From Salinisphaera sp035690525 (GTDB lineage: Bacteria; Pseudomonadota; Gammaproteobacteria; Nevskiales; Salinisphaeraceae): 31,377 nucleotides of DNA. The DNA lies in contig NZ_DASSKM010000201.1 of assembly GCF_035690525.1 (NCBI RefSeq), positions 1 through 31,377 of the forward strand. Reading direction: 5' to 3'. The notes under the pieces were generated by a model. It did not search any database. It was not told where the DNA came from and worked only from the letters and a program-made list of their open reading frames with translations. Shown piece by piece: positions 1 to 7,827 of the stretch (its first letter is position 1; every line of letters begins with the position of its first letter). A program made the translations under genes and the position numbers.

Positions 1-127
1 TCAGACCCGCGTATACGCCCGCGATTGCCAGCAGGCGCCGCGCCTGGCACGCGTCGTGGGTCTTGCGCGCCAATTCGCGCAGGTCTTCGGCACGGTAATC
101 GTTTCGCAATGGAATGGGCCGAGTCAT
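1..127 (-). CDS. IS630-family transposase, N-terminal part (continues past left edge)
   Basis: The minus strand opens with ATG at 127-125 and stays open for 42 codons to the window edge. The protein begins MTRPIPLRNDYRAEDLRELA and continues with an AR-rich stretch ending ARRLLAIAGVYAGL. This matches, from memory, the conserved start of IS630-type transposases, where a helix-turn-helix domain precedes the DDE catalytic domain. Only the first part of the DNA-binding region is inside the window, so it cannot be judged whether the element is intact. The gene reads leftwards, away from the hicB remnant. No convincing ribosome-binding site stands before the ATG. Confidence 0.75.
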   Translation of the reverse strand, partial: MTRPIPLRNDYRAEDLRELARKTHDACQARRLLAIAGVYAGL

Positions 128-138
128 CGGCAAGCCTC

Positions 139-210
139 TAGGGACGAGTTAAAGCTAACGTCCTGATTATATAACGAGATTCTGTTTTTGCAGGTTGGTA
201 TTAGTCCCTA
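139..210. repeat. Candidate 7-bp inverted repeat near the IS630 end
   Basis: TAGGGAC at 139-145 is the exact reverse complement of GTCCCTA at 204-210, just upstream of the transposase start. The enclosed segment is A/T-rich. IS630 elements end in inverted repeats next to a TA target, but the partner end lies outside the window, so these arms could be part of the element, its promoter region or chance. Confidence 0.2.
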
Positions 211-322
211 CCGGGGCTGTTGCGAGCCGCCACTTCCACTCGGCCTTCGACGGCGATCGTTGACGCTAGCTGGCTTGGCGCATAATCGAGCAGCGGATTA
301 GCCTCCGGGGTTCTTTGCGTAA

Positions 323-535
323 GTCTTCTTTAAAGCATCCGCTTTCACAGGCGCAAACGGACACATTGACGCGTCCAGGGAGCTGGGCGTCGAGCCGCAA
401 AAGCCTTATTCGGGGAAGGTAGTGCTGCGTATGCCGCCCGAGCTACATGCAAAGGCAGCCATGCGAGCCGAAGCAGCCGGAAAAAGCTTCAATCAGCTGG
501 CAAACGGGGCGCTGGAAGACTGGGTGGATGTATAA
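323..535 (+). pseudogene. HicB-type antitoxin remnant (C-terminal half)
   Basis: An open frame runs from just after an in-frame TAA at 320-322 to the TAA at 533-535. It has no early start codon; the first ATG is internal. The last 50 residues contain EPQKPYSGKVVLRMPPELHA followed by AAGKSFNQLANGALEDW. This is the usual C-terminal ribbon-helix-helix DNA-binding segment of HicB antitoxins, including the linker that precedes it. HicB normally carries an N-terminal RNase-H-like partial domain and pairs with a HicA toxin. Neither is recognisable here, so this is read as a truncated relic. It ends 17 bases from the convergent cheB-like gene. Confidence 0.6.
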
Positions 536-552
536 CCGCCGAGGGTTTTCAA

Positions 553-1516
553 TCACTCCTCCGGCGACAACCACCCCGCGCTTACCAACTCGCTCATCGC
601 ATCCGCGCGTTGCTCCGCTTCCTCCATCGCCGCGAGCCACGCGGCTTTGCTGGCTTCATTCGGCACGTCCGGCCGCTCCGCCATTTGCCGGCAGACTTCG
701 ACTCTTTCGTTCATCAGCCGGAGCGCTGCCTCGACGCCCTTTTCCATTTGCTCGAACTGCGCCGCCACCATGCTGGCGCCGGTGAAGACATGGCCGATGT
801 GGCAGCAGTACTGGCTCAAGGTACCGAGCTGGTTGCGCTCGACCGCGCCGCCGCAGTCGGGGCAGGTTAGTGCGATGGGACGATGTAAAACGTAATCGCC
901 GTTCATCTCGATCGTCTCCTCCGTCGGTTGCGTAGTCACAGGAAGTTCGATCGCCTCGGCGGCGAGGCGCGCCAACAGCGCCGGGATCTCCGCGAGCGCC
1001 GCGGTAATCGACATCGACGTGCGCCAGCGCGCTTTGCGGCATGTCGGCATGCTCTGCGTCGCTCGGCGACTGCACCACCGCGATGCCGCCGCACCGCTTG
1101 ATTTCAAACAGCCCGGCGGTGCCGTCGTTCAATCTGCCGGTAAGAATAACGCCGATGGCGGCGCGACCGTAATGTTCGGCCGCCGATCGAAACAGCGGGT
1201 CGATCGCCGGGCGCGCGAAGTTTTCGCGCGGCCCGCGCGACAGCCGCAAACGGCCGTTTTTTGCCACCAGCAAATGGTGGTCGGGCTGGGCGGCATAAAT
1301 ATGGCCGTTTCGCAACGGCTCGCCGTTTTCGGCATGCGTCGCCGGCAACGGGCCGGCTTGTTCCAGCAAATTGGGCAGCGTGCTCTTGTGCCGACCGATA
1401 TGTTGCACCACGCAAATCGGCGCTGGGATGTCCGCGGGCAAGCCGGCCACCAGTTTGCGCAATGCGGTAACGCCGCCGGCCGATGCGCCGATGACGATGA
1501 TGGCCTGCCGTGGCAT
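553..1516 (-). pseudogene. CheB-type methylesterase with C-terminal zinc-ribbon region, frameshifted
   Basis: The protein starting MPRQAIIVIGASAGGVTALR at 1516 carries the CheB methylesterase triad: Ser12 in GASAGG, His39 in VVQHIG and Asp131 in LTGRLNDGTAGL. There is no receiver domain. After HVDVDY (about residue 171, base 1004) the frame becomes nonsense, while the next frame continues sensibly as ALAEIPALLARLAAE. It then runs through a cysteine/histidine segment (CPDCGG, then YCCHIGHVF) and a helical tail to the stop at 553. The family pattern is therefore split by a single +1 or -2 shift near 1000-1008. CheB removes methyl groups from chemoreceptor glutamates; receiver-less forms often have other roles. 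A GTG 78 bases upstream is an alternative start. A sequencing error would restore a full gene of about 320 residues. Confidence 0.75.
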
Positions 1517-1616
1517 GTTCGATCCCTGGCGCAACCTGGACACGAGCTTGATCGGAGATCGTGTAACCATATCAGCCTTATAGTCGCGCAGCACGGATGA
1601 GCGCTCTATCGAGAGG

Positions 1617-2657
1617 CTACGCCCTCCCGGCTGCGACCAAGAGCTCTGCGTTATTTAGACTAGGTGATAACTCCCCGGCCTCTATTCGCTCAGCGAGTCT
1701 GAGAATAGCTTCGTTAACGGGCGCCCGGTCATTGCGCCGCCAGCATTGCTCGACGACATAACCGTTGAAAGCATCGAGTTCTGCTCGTCGCCCTTTATCC
1801 CAATCTTGTAATACCGCCACCCTAGTATCAGGCAGCGAATAAGATTCTAATACAGCATCAAGAAGGTCAAGTGCATATTGGCTTGAGGTTGGAACTTCTT
1901 CGGCAGTCTTGCCAAAGATCGGAAGCATCGTCACGCCCAACTTACAAGCCAAGTTGTACGCCTCTCGTGAAGCTTCATCCATCACGGCACGAACGCCGTC
2001 AACCTGCACCGCGCTCAAAAGCGGCACGTTCAAAATCGCCGAGGGCAACATCTCCGGAATGTTGGCGATCAATTTCATCCACTTAGAGGACCAAATATCT
2101 TCAGAAATGACTGTATTAGCCGCATATGAGAGCGCCCCTTTCACCTCATCTAGACGCGATATGCCGGCGCACGAATAGTTGCCGACCGTAATCCAGGTGC
2201 CCGAACGATAGACCTGACGATTAACGATCCCAGGTTCGAACATGTTTGCCGCTATGCCCAATACTGCCCCAACCGTACGTGTCGGGCCGACGATATCGGC
2301 GACATCGTCCATTGTCATACCGTTTTGCAGCCCAACGACGACCGACTTGTCATGCAGCGTAGGCTTGATCAACTCGACCGACCAGCGCGTGTCATATGAT
2401 TTAACAGATATGAATACAATATCGAAGGGCACTTTCAGTTCGGCTATTTGACAGAGATGCAGCGCATCAATTTTCGTGGTTTCGACGGTTCCATCGGGGA
2501 ATTTAACCACCAGCCCGTTAGCGCGCATCGCTTCAACATTCTGTGGCCATTGATCGATAAATGTTACGTCTAGGCCGGCACGAATCATATCCGCGCCGAG
2601 CGCGGCTCCGTTAGCGCCCGTGCCCAAAACGGCGATTTTCAATTCTTTCAACTCCAT
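1617..2657 (-). CDS. Ketopantoate reductase-family (ApbA/PanE-like) oxidoreductase
   Basis: This 346-residue protein starts at an ATG behind a good ribosome-binding site (GGAGGAAG). It has an N-terminal Rossmann fold with GTGANGAALG at residues 12-21 and the C-terminal family motif WMKLIANIP. Lys195 and Asn199 there match the catalytic Lys and a substrate-binding Asn of PanE. Members reduce 2-oxo acids with NADPH; several cluster-associated relatives act on substrates other than ketopantoate. As the last gene of the catabolic cluster, 50 bases after the thiolase, it is more likely a pathway dehydrogenase than the vitamin B5 enzyme. It is slightly longer than typical PanE (about 300 residues). 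Its base composition is clearly lower in GC than its neighbours (about 42-47% in two 60-base lines counted by hand), suggesting a separate origin. Confidence 0.8.
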   Translation of the reverse strand: MELKELKIAVLGTGANGAALGADMIRAGLDVTFIDQWPQNVEAMRANGLVVKFPDGTVETTKIDALHLCQIAELKVPFDIVFISVKSYDTRWSVELIKPTLHDKSVVVGLQNGMTMDDVADIVGPTRTVGAVLGIAANMFEPGIVNRQVYRSGTWITVGNYSCAGISRLDEVKGALSYAANTVISEDIWSSKWMKLIANIPEMLPSAILNVPLLSAVQVDGVRAVMDEASREAYNLACKLGVTMLPIFGKTAEEVPTSSQYALDLLDAVLESYSLPDTRVAVLQDWDKGRRAELDAFNGYVVEQCWRRNDRAPVNEAILRLAERIEAGELSPSLNNAELLVAAGRA

Positions 2658-2707
2658 CGCTTTCTTCCTCCACTATTTATAGTTATAGAAAATTAAAAAT
2701 TTGCGAA

Positions 2708-3916
2708 TCAAACTCGCTCCAATACGGTCGCGATGCCCTGCCCCACGCCGATGCACATGGTCGCCAACCCGAAGCGTGCGTCGCGGCGCACCATCTCGTG
2801 CATAGCGAACTGGATGATGCGTACACCCGACATGCCCAGCGGATGGCCAAGCGCAATGGCGCCGCCGTTGGGGTTCACGCGGTCGTCGTCGTCGGCCAAC
2901 CCCCAGCCGCGGGTGACAGCCAGGGACTGGCTGGCGAAGGCTTCGTTGAGTTCGATGACGCCTATGTCGTCGATCGACAGCTTTAGCCGATCCAGCAGCT
3001 TGTTCGTCGCGTACAGCGGGCCCATACCCATGATTCGCGGTTCCACGCCGGCGGTGGCCATGCCACGAATTCGGGCCATGGGTTTGAGATCAAAATCCTT
3101 GATCGCCTGTTCGCCGGCCACTAGCAGCGCGCCAGCGCCGTCGTTGACACCCGAGGCGTTGCCGGCTGTAACCGTGCCGTTTTCGCGAAAGGGCGTAGGC
3201 AACTTCGCCATCTCGTCCAGCGAAGCCTTCGGGCGCGGATGTTCGTCGGCGTCGAAGATCAGCGGTTCAGCCTTGCGACGCGGGATTTCGATCGGCGTGA
3301 TCTGTTCGGCCAGGCGACCGGCCACGCGGGCGGCTTCGGCCTTCTGCTGCGAGCGATAGGCAAAAGCGTCCTGGTCCTCGCGAGAAACATCGTACTGTTC
3401 GGCGACGTTCTCTCCGGTCTGGGGCATGGAATCCACGCCGTACTGCTGCTTGAGGATCGGATTGATGAAGCGCCAGCCGATGGTCGTGTCCTCCATCGTC
3501 TGGCTACGCGAGAAGGCAGTCGGGGCTTTGGAGACGACGTAGGGTGCGCGCGACATGGATTCCACCCCACCGGCCAGCATGAGCTGCGTCTCGCCGGCCC
3601 GGATCGCACGAGCGGCGGTGCCCACGGCATCCATGCTCGAGCCACACAGGCGGTTGATGGTCGAGCCGGGTACGCCATACGGCAGGCCGGCGAGCAGACT
3701 CGACATACGGGCGACGTTACGATTGTCTTCGCCAGCCTGATTGGCACAGCCGACGATCACATCGTCGATCGCGGCCGAATCGAGGTTCGGCGCTTCGGCC
3801 AGCACGGCCTTGAAGACATGCGCAAGCATGTCGTCGGGGCGAACGGCGGCCAGCGTGCCGCCAAAACGCCCCACCGCGGTACGCCGCGGATGGTAGAGAT
3901 AGGCATTGTCGGCCAT
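2708..3916 (-). CDS. pcaF: 3-oxoadipyl-CoA thiolase (beta-ketoadipyl-CoA thiolase)
   Basis: This is a thiolase of 402 residues, the normal length for the family. The start at 3916 is chosen because GAGGAG lies just upstream; a longer frame reaches 4021 without support. Cys91 in NRLCGSSMDAVG is the acyl-accepting nucleophile, His358 is in GGAIALGHPLGMSG and Cys388 is in ATMCIGVGQG. The segment EDTTIGWRFINP followed by QYGVDSMPQTGENVA is typical of PcaF-type enzymes, not general acetyl-CoA acetyltransferases. It cleaves 3-oxoadipyl-CoA with CoA to succinyl-CoA and acetyl-CoA in the cytoplasm, the last step of the 3-oxoadipate route. The CoA-transferase genes that make its substrate lie directly upstream, 177 bases away. 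Confidence 0.88.
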   Translation of the reverse strand: MADNAYLYHPRRTAVGRFGGTLAAVRPDDMLAHVFKAVLAEAPNLDSAAIDDVIVGCANQAGEDNRNVARMSSLLAGLPYGVPGSTINRLCGSSMDAVGTAARAIRAGETQLMLAGGVESMSRAPYVVSKAPTAFSRSQTMEDTTIGWRFINPILKQQYGVDSMPQTGENVAEQYDVSREDQDAFAYRSQQKAEAARVAGRLAEQITPIEIPRRKAEPLIFDADEHPRPKASLDEMAKLPTPFRENGTVTAGNASGVNDGAGALLVAGEQAIKDFDLKPMARIRGMATAGVEPRIMGMGPLYATNKLLDRLKLSIDDIGVIELNEAFASQSLAVTRGWGLADDDDRVNPNGGAIALGHPLGMSGVRIIQFAMHEMVRRDARFGLATMCIGVGQGIATVLERV

Positions 3917-3960
3917 GGAAAACTCCTCGCCTGATCGCGGCGTTTTATAAAAAAATGACC

Positions 3961-4080
3961 CATAGACGGACACAGATCGACGCAGAACCAGAGATCGAAG
4001 CCAGGTAAATCTAGGCCTCAACGAACGGCGCCCGAATCATTTTTCCTTGTTTAAACCTGTGTTCATCTGCATCTATCTTC
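3961..4080. repeat. Imperfect inverted repeat between CoA-transferase and thiolase genes
   Basis: The 177-base gap holds two related motifs in opposite orientation. One reads ATAGACGGACACAGATC at about 3963-3979 on the plus strand. The other reads ATAGATGCAGATGAACAC on the minus strand within 4058-4077. Words of the type CAGATGAACACAGAT recur between genes in many proteobacteria as dispersed repeats, so this may be a decayed copy. Copy number elsewhere in the genome cannot be seen. Confidence 0.3.
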
Positions 4081-4093
4081 GGATAAAAGGATT

Positions 4094-4867
4094 TCAAGAG
4101 GCGTCGTGGTGTTGTGCGGTGCGCTCCTTGAGCTGGCGCAGCACGGTCAATTCCTCGTCGCCGGGTTCGGCCGTGGTCGCCAGCTCGTCGGCGAAGGCGA
4201 TCTGCCAGCCGGTCGCTTCGATTACCTCCTCGCGGGATACACCGGGGTGCAGCGAGGCCACCGTCAACTCGTTTGTGTCGGCATCAGGCTGCATCACACA
4301 CAGATCGGTAATCACGCGGGTCGGGCCGGCGCCGATGTTGGGCACGTTTTCGCGGGCTTTACCGTCGCGCCCAAAGCCAACGGTGGTCACGAAATCCACG
4401 GTGTCCACAAAGGTTCGCTTGGAATGCTTGAGGGTGATGAAGATCTCGCCCGTGCATGTCGCCATCTCGGGCGCGCCGCCGCCACCCGGAAGTCGCACCT
4501 TGGGCGCACGATAGTCGCCGATCAGGGTTGTGTTGAGATTGGCGAACTTGTCGATCTGGGCTGCGCCGAGAAAACCGACGTCGATCCGGCCGCCCTGGAC
4601 CCAATAGCGAAACATCTCCGGCACGGAAACCGTGATTAGCGCGGTCTCGCACAGCTCGCCGTCGCCGATCGACAGCGGCAACACGTCGGGTTTAGTCTCG
4701 AGCGTGCCGGATTCGTAGATCAGCACCACCTCGGGGGCGTGGGTCAGCCGCGCCAGATTGGCGGCTTCACTGGGTAGACCAATACCCACGAAGCAGCTCT
4801 GGCCATTGGTCAAGGCGCGCGAAGCGGTGACCGTCATCATTTCCGCAGCGGTATAGCGCGCGCTCAT
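4094..4867 (-). CDS. catJ: 3-oxoadipate CoA-transferase, subunit B (beta)
   Basis: This 257-residue class I CoA-transferase beta subunit has its start at 4867 placed by the ATGA overlap with the subunit A stop (4864-4866), a sign of translational coupling. A longer frame to 4957 merely runs inside subunit A. Glu52 in the segment VVLIYESGTL is in the position of the catalytic glutamate that forms the enzyme-CoA thioester in this family. The later segment FLGAAQIDKFANLNTT and glycine-rich PGGGGAPEMA are also typical. With subunit A it moves CoA from succinyl-CoA to 3-oxoadipate. Length and sequence fit the CatIJ type better than the shorter PcaIJ type. Glutaconate CoA-transferases are close relatives, but the adjacent PcaF-type thiolase favours 3-oxoadipate. 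Confidence 0.82.
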   Translation of the reverse strand: MSARYTAAEMMTVTASRALTNGQSCFVGIGLPSEAANLARLTHAPEVVLIYESGTLETKPDVLPLSIGDGELCETALITVSVPEMFRYWVQGGRIDVGFLGAAQIDKFANLNTTLIGDYRAPKVRLPGGGGAPEMATCTGEIFITLKHSKRTFVDTVDFVTTVGFGRDGKARENVPNIGAGPTRVITDLCVMQPDADTNELTVASLHPGVSREEVIEATGWQIAFADELATTAEPGDEELTVLRQLKERTAQHHDAS

Positions 4868-5694
4868 GCCAAGCCTCTGTTGTCGGGGGTCGGGTTGAAT
4901 ACGTTTTCGTCCAGCCAGGCGTTGAAGGCTTCGCGATCGCGCGCGATCGGATCCCAATCCTTGTAGAACTTGTTGGATCTCGGATAGTAGCCGTGCGTGT
5001 AAGACGGTTTAGCGCCGCCGCGAGCCTCGCAAACAGCGGTAATCACCCACGCCGGTATTACACAGGCATTGGGGCCGGCGTCCAGCTCATCGACAATCTC
5101 CTCGACCGTCACGATTGAATGCTTCGCGGCTAGTACGGCTTCCTTCTGCACGCCGATGATGCCTTCGACCAGTACATTACCGTGGCGGTCGGCTTTCTGC
5201 GCATGCACGACCGAGACATCCGGCGTGATCGACGGCACCGCCGCGAGCCGCTCGCCGGTAAACGGGCATTCAATGAACTTGATCTGGTCGTTGACCTTGG
5301 GCAGATCCGAGCCGATGTAGCCGCGCAGGATCGCCAGCGGCAGACCGGCCGCGCCGGCCTCGAAGGCGTTGGCCATAGCGGCATGGCTGTGCTCGAGGAG
5401 TTCGACCGGATGCGGCCAGCCTTTCTCGACCGCGTCACGCAGTCGATGTAACGAGCCCACCCCGGGGTTACCGCCCCAGGAAAAGATCAGCTTCTTCGCA
5501 CATCCGGCCCCTATCATCTGATCGTAGATCAGATCGGGCGTCATGCGAATCAGGATCAGATCGCGTTTTTTCTGACGAATGATCTCATGGCCGGCGGCGA
5601 ACGGAATCAGGTGAGTGAAGCCTTCCAGGGCCACGGTGGCGCCGTCGGCGACAAAGCGGCCCACGGCATCCGGCAAGGACAGGAATTCGGCCAT
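4864..5694 (-). CDS. catI: 3-oxoadipate CoA-transferase, subunit A (alpha)
   Basis: This 276-residue class I CoA-transferase alpha subunit begins MAEFLSLPDAVGRFVADGAT. It has the characteristic GFTHLIPFAAGHEIIRQ and SWGGNPGVGSLHRLRDAVE segments near the N-terminus and ADRHGNVLVEG in the middle. It overlaps subunit B by four bases (ATGA), so the two are probably made in equal amounts. It binds the CoA substrate in the heteromeric enzyme that activates 3-oxoadipate, the product of maleylacetate reductase encoded further upstream. The 222-base gap before it, which contains an SDR fragment, may carry a separate promoter or be the scar of a lost gene. Confidence 0.82.
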   Translation of the reverse strand: MAEFLSLPDAVGRFVADGATVALEGFTHLIPFAAGHEIIRQKKRDLILIRMTPDLIYDQMIGAGCAKKLIFSWGGNPGVGSLHRLRDAVEKGWPHPVELLEHSHAAMANAFEAGAAGLPLAILRGYIGSDLPKVNDQIKFIECPFTGERLAAVPSITPDVSVVHAQKADRHGNVLVEGIIGVQKEAVLAAKHSIVTVEEIVDELDAGPNACVIPAWVITAVCEARGGAKPSYTHGYYPRSNKFYKDWDPIARDREAFNAWLDENVFNPTPDNRGLA

Positions 5695-5757
5695 GCGGTT
5701 GCGCTCCTGTGAAAAATTCGCAATACGAATTGAGATGGCGGACGCGCCGGCGCGCGC

Positions 5758-5850
5758 TCAGGCAAGCACCTGGCTTGCCGAATAGCCGCCGTCGACCATG
5801 AGCAGTTGTCCGGTGATGCCGCTGGCTGGTCCATCCGAGGCGACATACGT
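5758..5850 (-). pseudogene. SDR dehydrogenase C-terminal fragment
   Basis: A minus-strand frame ending at the TGA at 5758-5760 encodes YVASDGPASGITGQLLMVDG followed by GYSASQVLA. This is the standard C-terminal signature of short-chain dehydrogenases (ASD..G.ITGQ..VDGGY). Reading upstream, the frame loses similarity after about 30 residues and meets a stop at 5917-5919, the end of the next gene, so the rest of the gene is missing. The fragment differs from the two intact SDRs in this cluster, so it is a remnant of a third one and not a recent duplicate. Confidence 0.7.
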
Positions 5851-5916
5851 TCTCTCTGACGTGATGTGGACCCGCGGCCACGATATGCATGGGCACGGGG
5901 CGCGCGTCGGTTCGAT

Positions 5917-6984
5917 CTAGACTTCGACTAGAATCTTGAGTTGGCTGGCCTTCGGATCCATGAGGGCTTCAAATCCCTGATCCACGATGTGTTCCGCGCT
6001 GATGCGGTTCGTGATGACCTTCTCGACCGGGTAAGTACCGGCCGCGACCATGCGCGCGATACGCGGCCAAATCTGCACCGGATAACACCAGGTCGCTTCC
6101 ACCGTGATGTCTTTTTGAGCCCAAAGCATGGCGTCCACTGCAGCCGGCTTCATGTGCAGGCCCACCTGGACGACCACGCCCTGGCGGCGTACCGCACGCG
6201 CACAGTTGCCAAGCGATATTTCCGATCCCACGCATTCGAGCGCGACATCAACGCCAACCCCCGCCTCGGTCCGTTCGCGGATGATCTCGATCAGATCTTC
6301 GTTAACGGGGTCGGCCACTACGGCATAGGGCGCAATTTTTTCGATCAATGCACGCCGGTTCGGATTCGGCTCGGCCACGAAAATGGTGGCTGCGCCCGCG
6401 GCCTTGGCAGCCAGCACCGTCAGCGCACCGATTGGCCCCGAGCCGGAAATCAACACCGTGGAACCGGCGGTGACACGGCCGCGGTCGACGCCGTAGAGGG
6501 CTACGGCCGCCGGCTCGACCATGGCCGCCTGTTCATCCGACATGTTGTCGGGGATGGGCTGGGCGCAATAGTCTTTAATAACCGCACGCTCGGCCATGCC
6601 GCCCCACCGCCAACTCAGGCCGAACACGCCGAGTTGCTCGGACAGATGATAAAGCCCGCGCTGGGCATAATAATCGTCCCGTGGCGCGATCAAAGGCTGC
6701 ACCGAAATCCGGTCGCCGACTTTAACGTGGCTAATACTCTCGCCGACGGCCTCGACCACCCCGGAAGTCTCGTGCCCCAAAATCTGCGGATTCTGCGCAC
6801 CGGTATATACATGCGGTGTCTTGGGCGTGACGATCGGCCCGGCCATATATTCGTGCAGATCGGTGCCGCAGATGCCGGTGAAAAGCGGGCGAATCAGAAC
6901 TTCATCGGCCGCAAGCGCGCCTTCGGGGGCGGCCACGTCTTCGAAACGGATATCCTTGGCGCCGTGAAATCGGACTGCTTTCAT
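5917..6984 (-). CDS. Zinc-dependent alcohol dehydrogenase, 2,3-butanediol dehydrogenase-like
   Basis: This 355-residue medium-chain dehydrogenase has catalytic zinc ligands Cys39 (GICGTDLHEY), His71 and Glu72 (LGHETSGVV) and Glu157 (MVEPAAVALY). The nucleotide-binding motif is SGSGPIGALTV. The overall match is to the (R,R)-2,3-butanediol/sorbitol dehydrogenase group, which oxidises secondary or vicinal diols with NAD. Unusually, the four structural-zinc cysteines expected in the lobe around residues 101-115 are all replaced (Pro101, Asp104, Ala107, Ser115), although the surrounding RGLYHLSEQLG is family-like. It lies 17 bases after an SDR gene, behind an AAGGAGGAGCC-type ribosome-binding site. 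Its likely job is oxidation of a hydroxyl in the pathway feeding the dioxygenase; the substrate is unknown. Confidence 0.8.
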   Translation of the reverse strand: MKAVRFHGAKDIRFEDVAAPEGALAADEVLIRPLFTGICGTDLHEYMAGPIVTPKTPHVYTGAQNPQILGHETSGVVEAVGESISHVKVGDRISVQPLIAPRDDYYAQRGLYHLSEQLGVFGLSWRWGGMAERAVIKDYCAQPIPDNMSDEQAAMVEPAAVALYGVDRGRVTAGSTVLISGSGPIGALTVLAAKAAGAATIFVAEPNPNRRALIEKIAPYAVVADPVNEDLIEIIRERTEAGVGVDVALECVGSEISLGNCARAVRRQGVVVQVGLHMKPAAVDAMLWAQKDITVEATWCYPVQIWPRIARMVAAGTYPVEKVITNRISAEHIVDQGFEALMDPKASQLKILVEV

Positions 6985-7001
6985 GATTTGGCTCCTCCTT
7001 G

Positions 7002-7772
7002 TTATTGCGCGGTATAGCCGCCGTCGGCGACCAGGCTCGCGCCGGTCACGAATCGTGCCTCGTCCGAGGCGAGAAATAGGACACAGTTGGCCAAGTCGAC
7101 CGGTTCGCCCAGCCCCAGTGGATGCTTGCTGCCCATTTCGGCGATATAGGCTTCACGACCGCTCGGATGCGAATCGGCCGCGGCCAGAAAAACGGCAGTC
7201 TTGACCGAGCCGGGATGCACCGCATTGACGCGGATGCCGTGCTCCGCATAGCACACGGCATCCGTTTTGGTCATCGAAATAATCGCGCCCTTGGTGGCGT
7301 GATACGCGGGAATATCGATATTGCCGATCAAGCCGTAGATCGACGAGAAATTTACGATCGAGCCACGACCGTTATTTATCATGTGCGGAGTCACGTGCTT
7401 CGTGCAGAGGAACGACCCCCGCACGTTGACCGCGAAGACTTGGTCCCATTCCTTGACGTCGACTTCGTGGGCCAGCTTGTTCACCCCCACGATCGCTGCA
7501 TTGTTGACGAGCGCATCGATCCGACCATGTTTGTCGGCAACTGCCGAGACCGCCTCGGCGACACTGTCTTCACGGGTGATATCGACTTCGTGAAAATCCA
7601 CCTCATGACCGGCATCCGACAGCTTGCGGGCCAACGCTTTCCCCTCGTCGGCCAGTACATCGAAGATCGCGACCCGCGCGCCTTCCTCGACGAAGCGCTC
7701 GACGGTCGCACCGCCGATACCACGGGCACCGCCGGTGACGATCGCCACCTTGTCTTGCATTCGTTTGCTCAT
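7002..7772 (-). CDS. SDR-family NAD(P)-dependent oxidoreductase
   Basis: This is a classical short-chain dehydrogenase of 256 residues. The start at 7772 follows GAGGAGGAGAAC; a longer frame to 7931 has no support. It has the cofactor motif TGGARGIG at 13-20, NNAA at 90-93 and catalytic Ser144, Tyr157 and Lys161 (YHATK), and ends ADGGYTAQ. Asp38 after the second strand (AIFDVL) suggests NAD preference. Such enzymes interconvert secondary alcohols and ketones, often on cyclic polyols or sugars. It sits between a 3-hydroxyisobutyrate-dehydrogenase-like gene (55-base gap) and the zinc alcohol dehydrogenase (17-base gap) in what looks like one transcript. Confidence 0.87.
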   Translation of the reverse strand: MSKRMQDKVAIVTGGARGIGGATVERFVEEGARVAIFDVLADEGKALARKLSDAGHEVDFHEVDITREDSVAEAVSAVADKHGRIDALVNNAAIVGVNKLAHEVDVKEWDQVFAVNVRGSFLCTKHVTPHMINNGRGSIVNFSSIYGLIGNIDIPAYHATKGAIISMTKTDAVCYAEHGIRVNAVHPGSVKTAVFLAAADSHPSGREAYIAEMGSKHPLGLGEPVDLANCVLFLASDEARFVTGASLVADGGYTAQ

Positions 7773-7827
7773 GTTCTCCTCCTCGGACTGCTGTTTCTGT
7801 TTTGATTCACGCCCGAACGATGATTGT

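Noticed and set aside
299..367. Minus-strand 22-codon frame ending ALKKTYAKNPGG
   Set aside because: Too short to judge; it overlaps the hicB remnant and may be chance.
5941..7017. 358-codon plus-strand open frame
   Set aside because: Exact antisense shadow of the zinc dehydrogenase gene, whose catalytic residues are clear.
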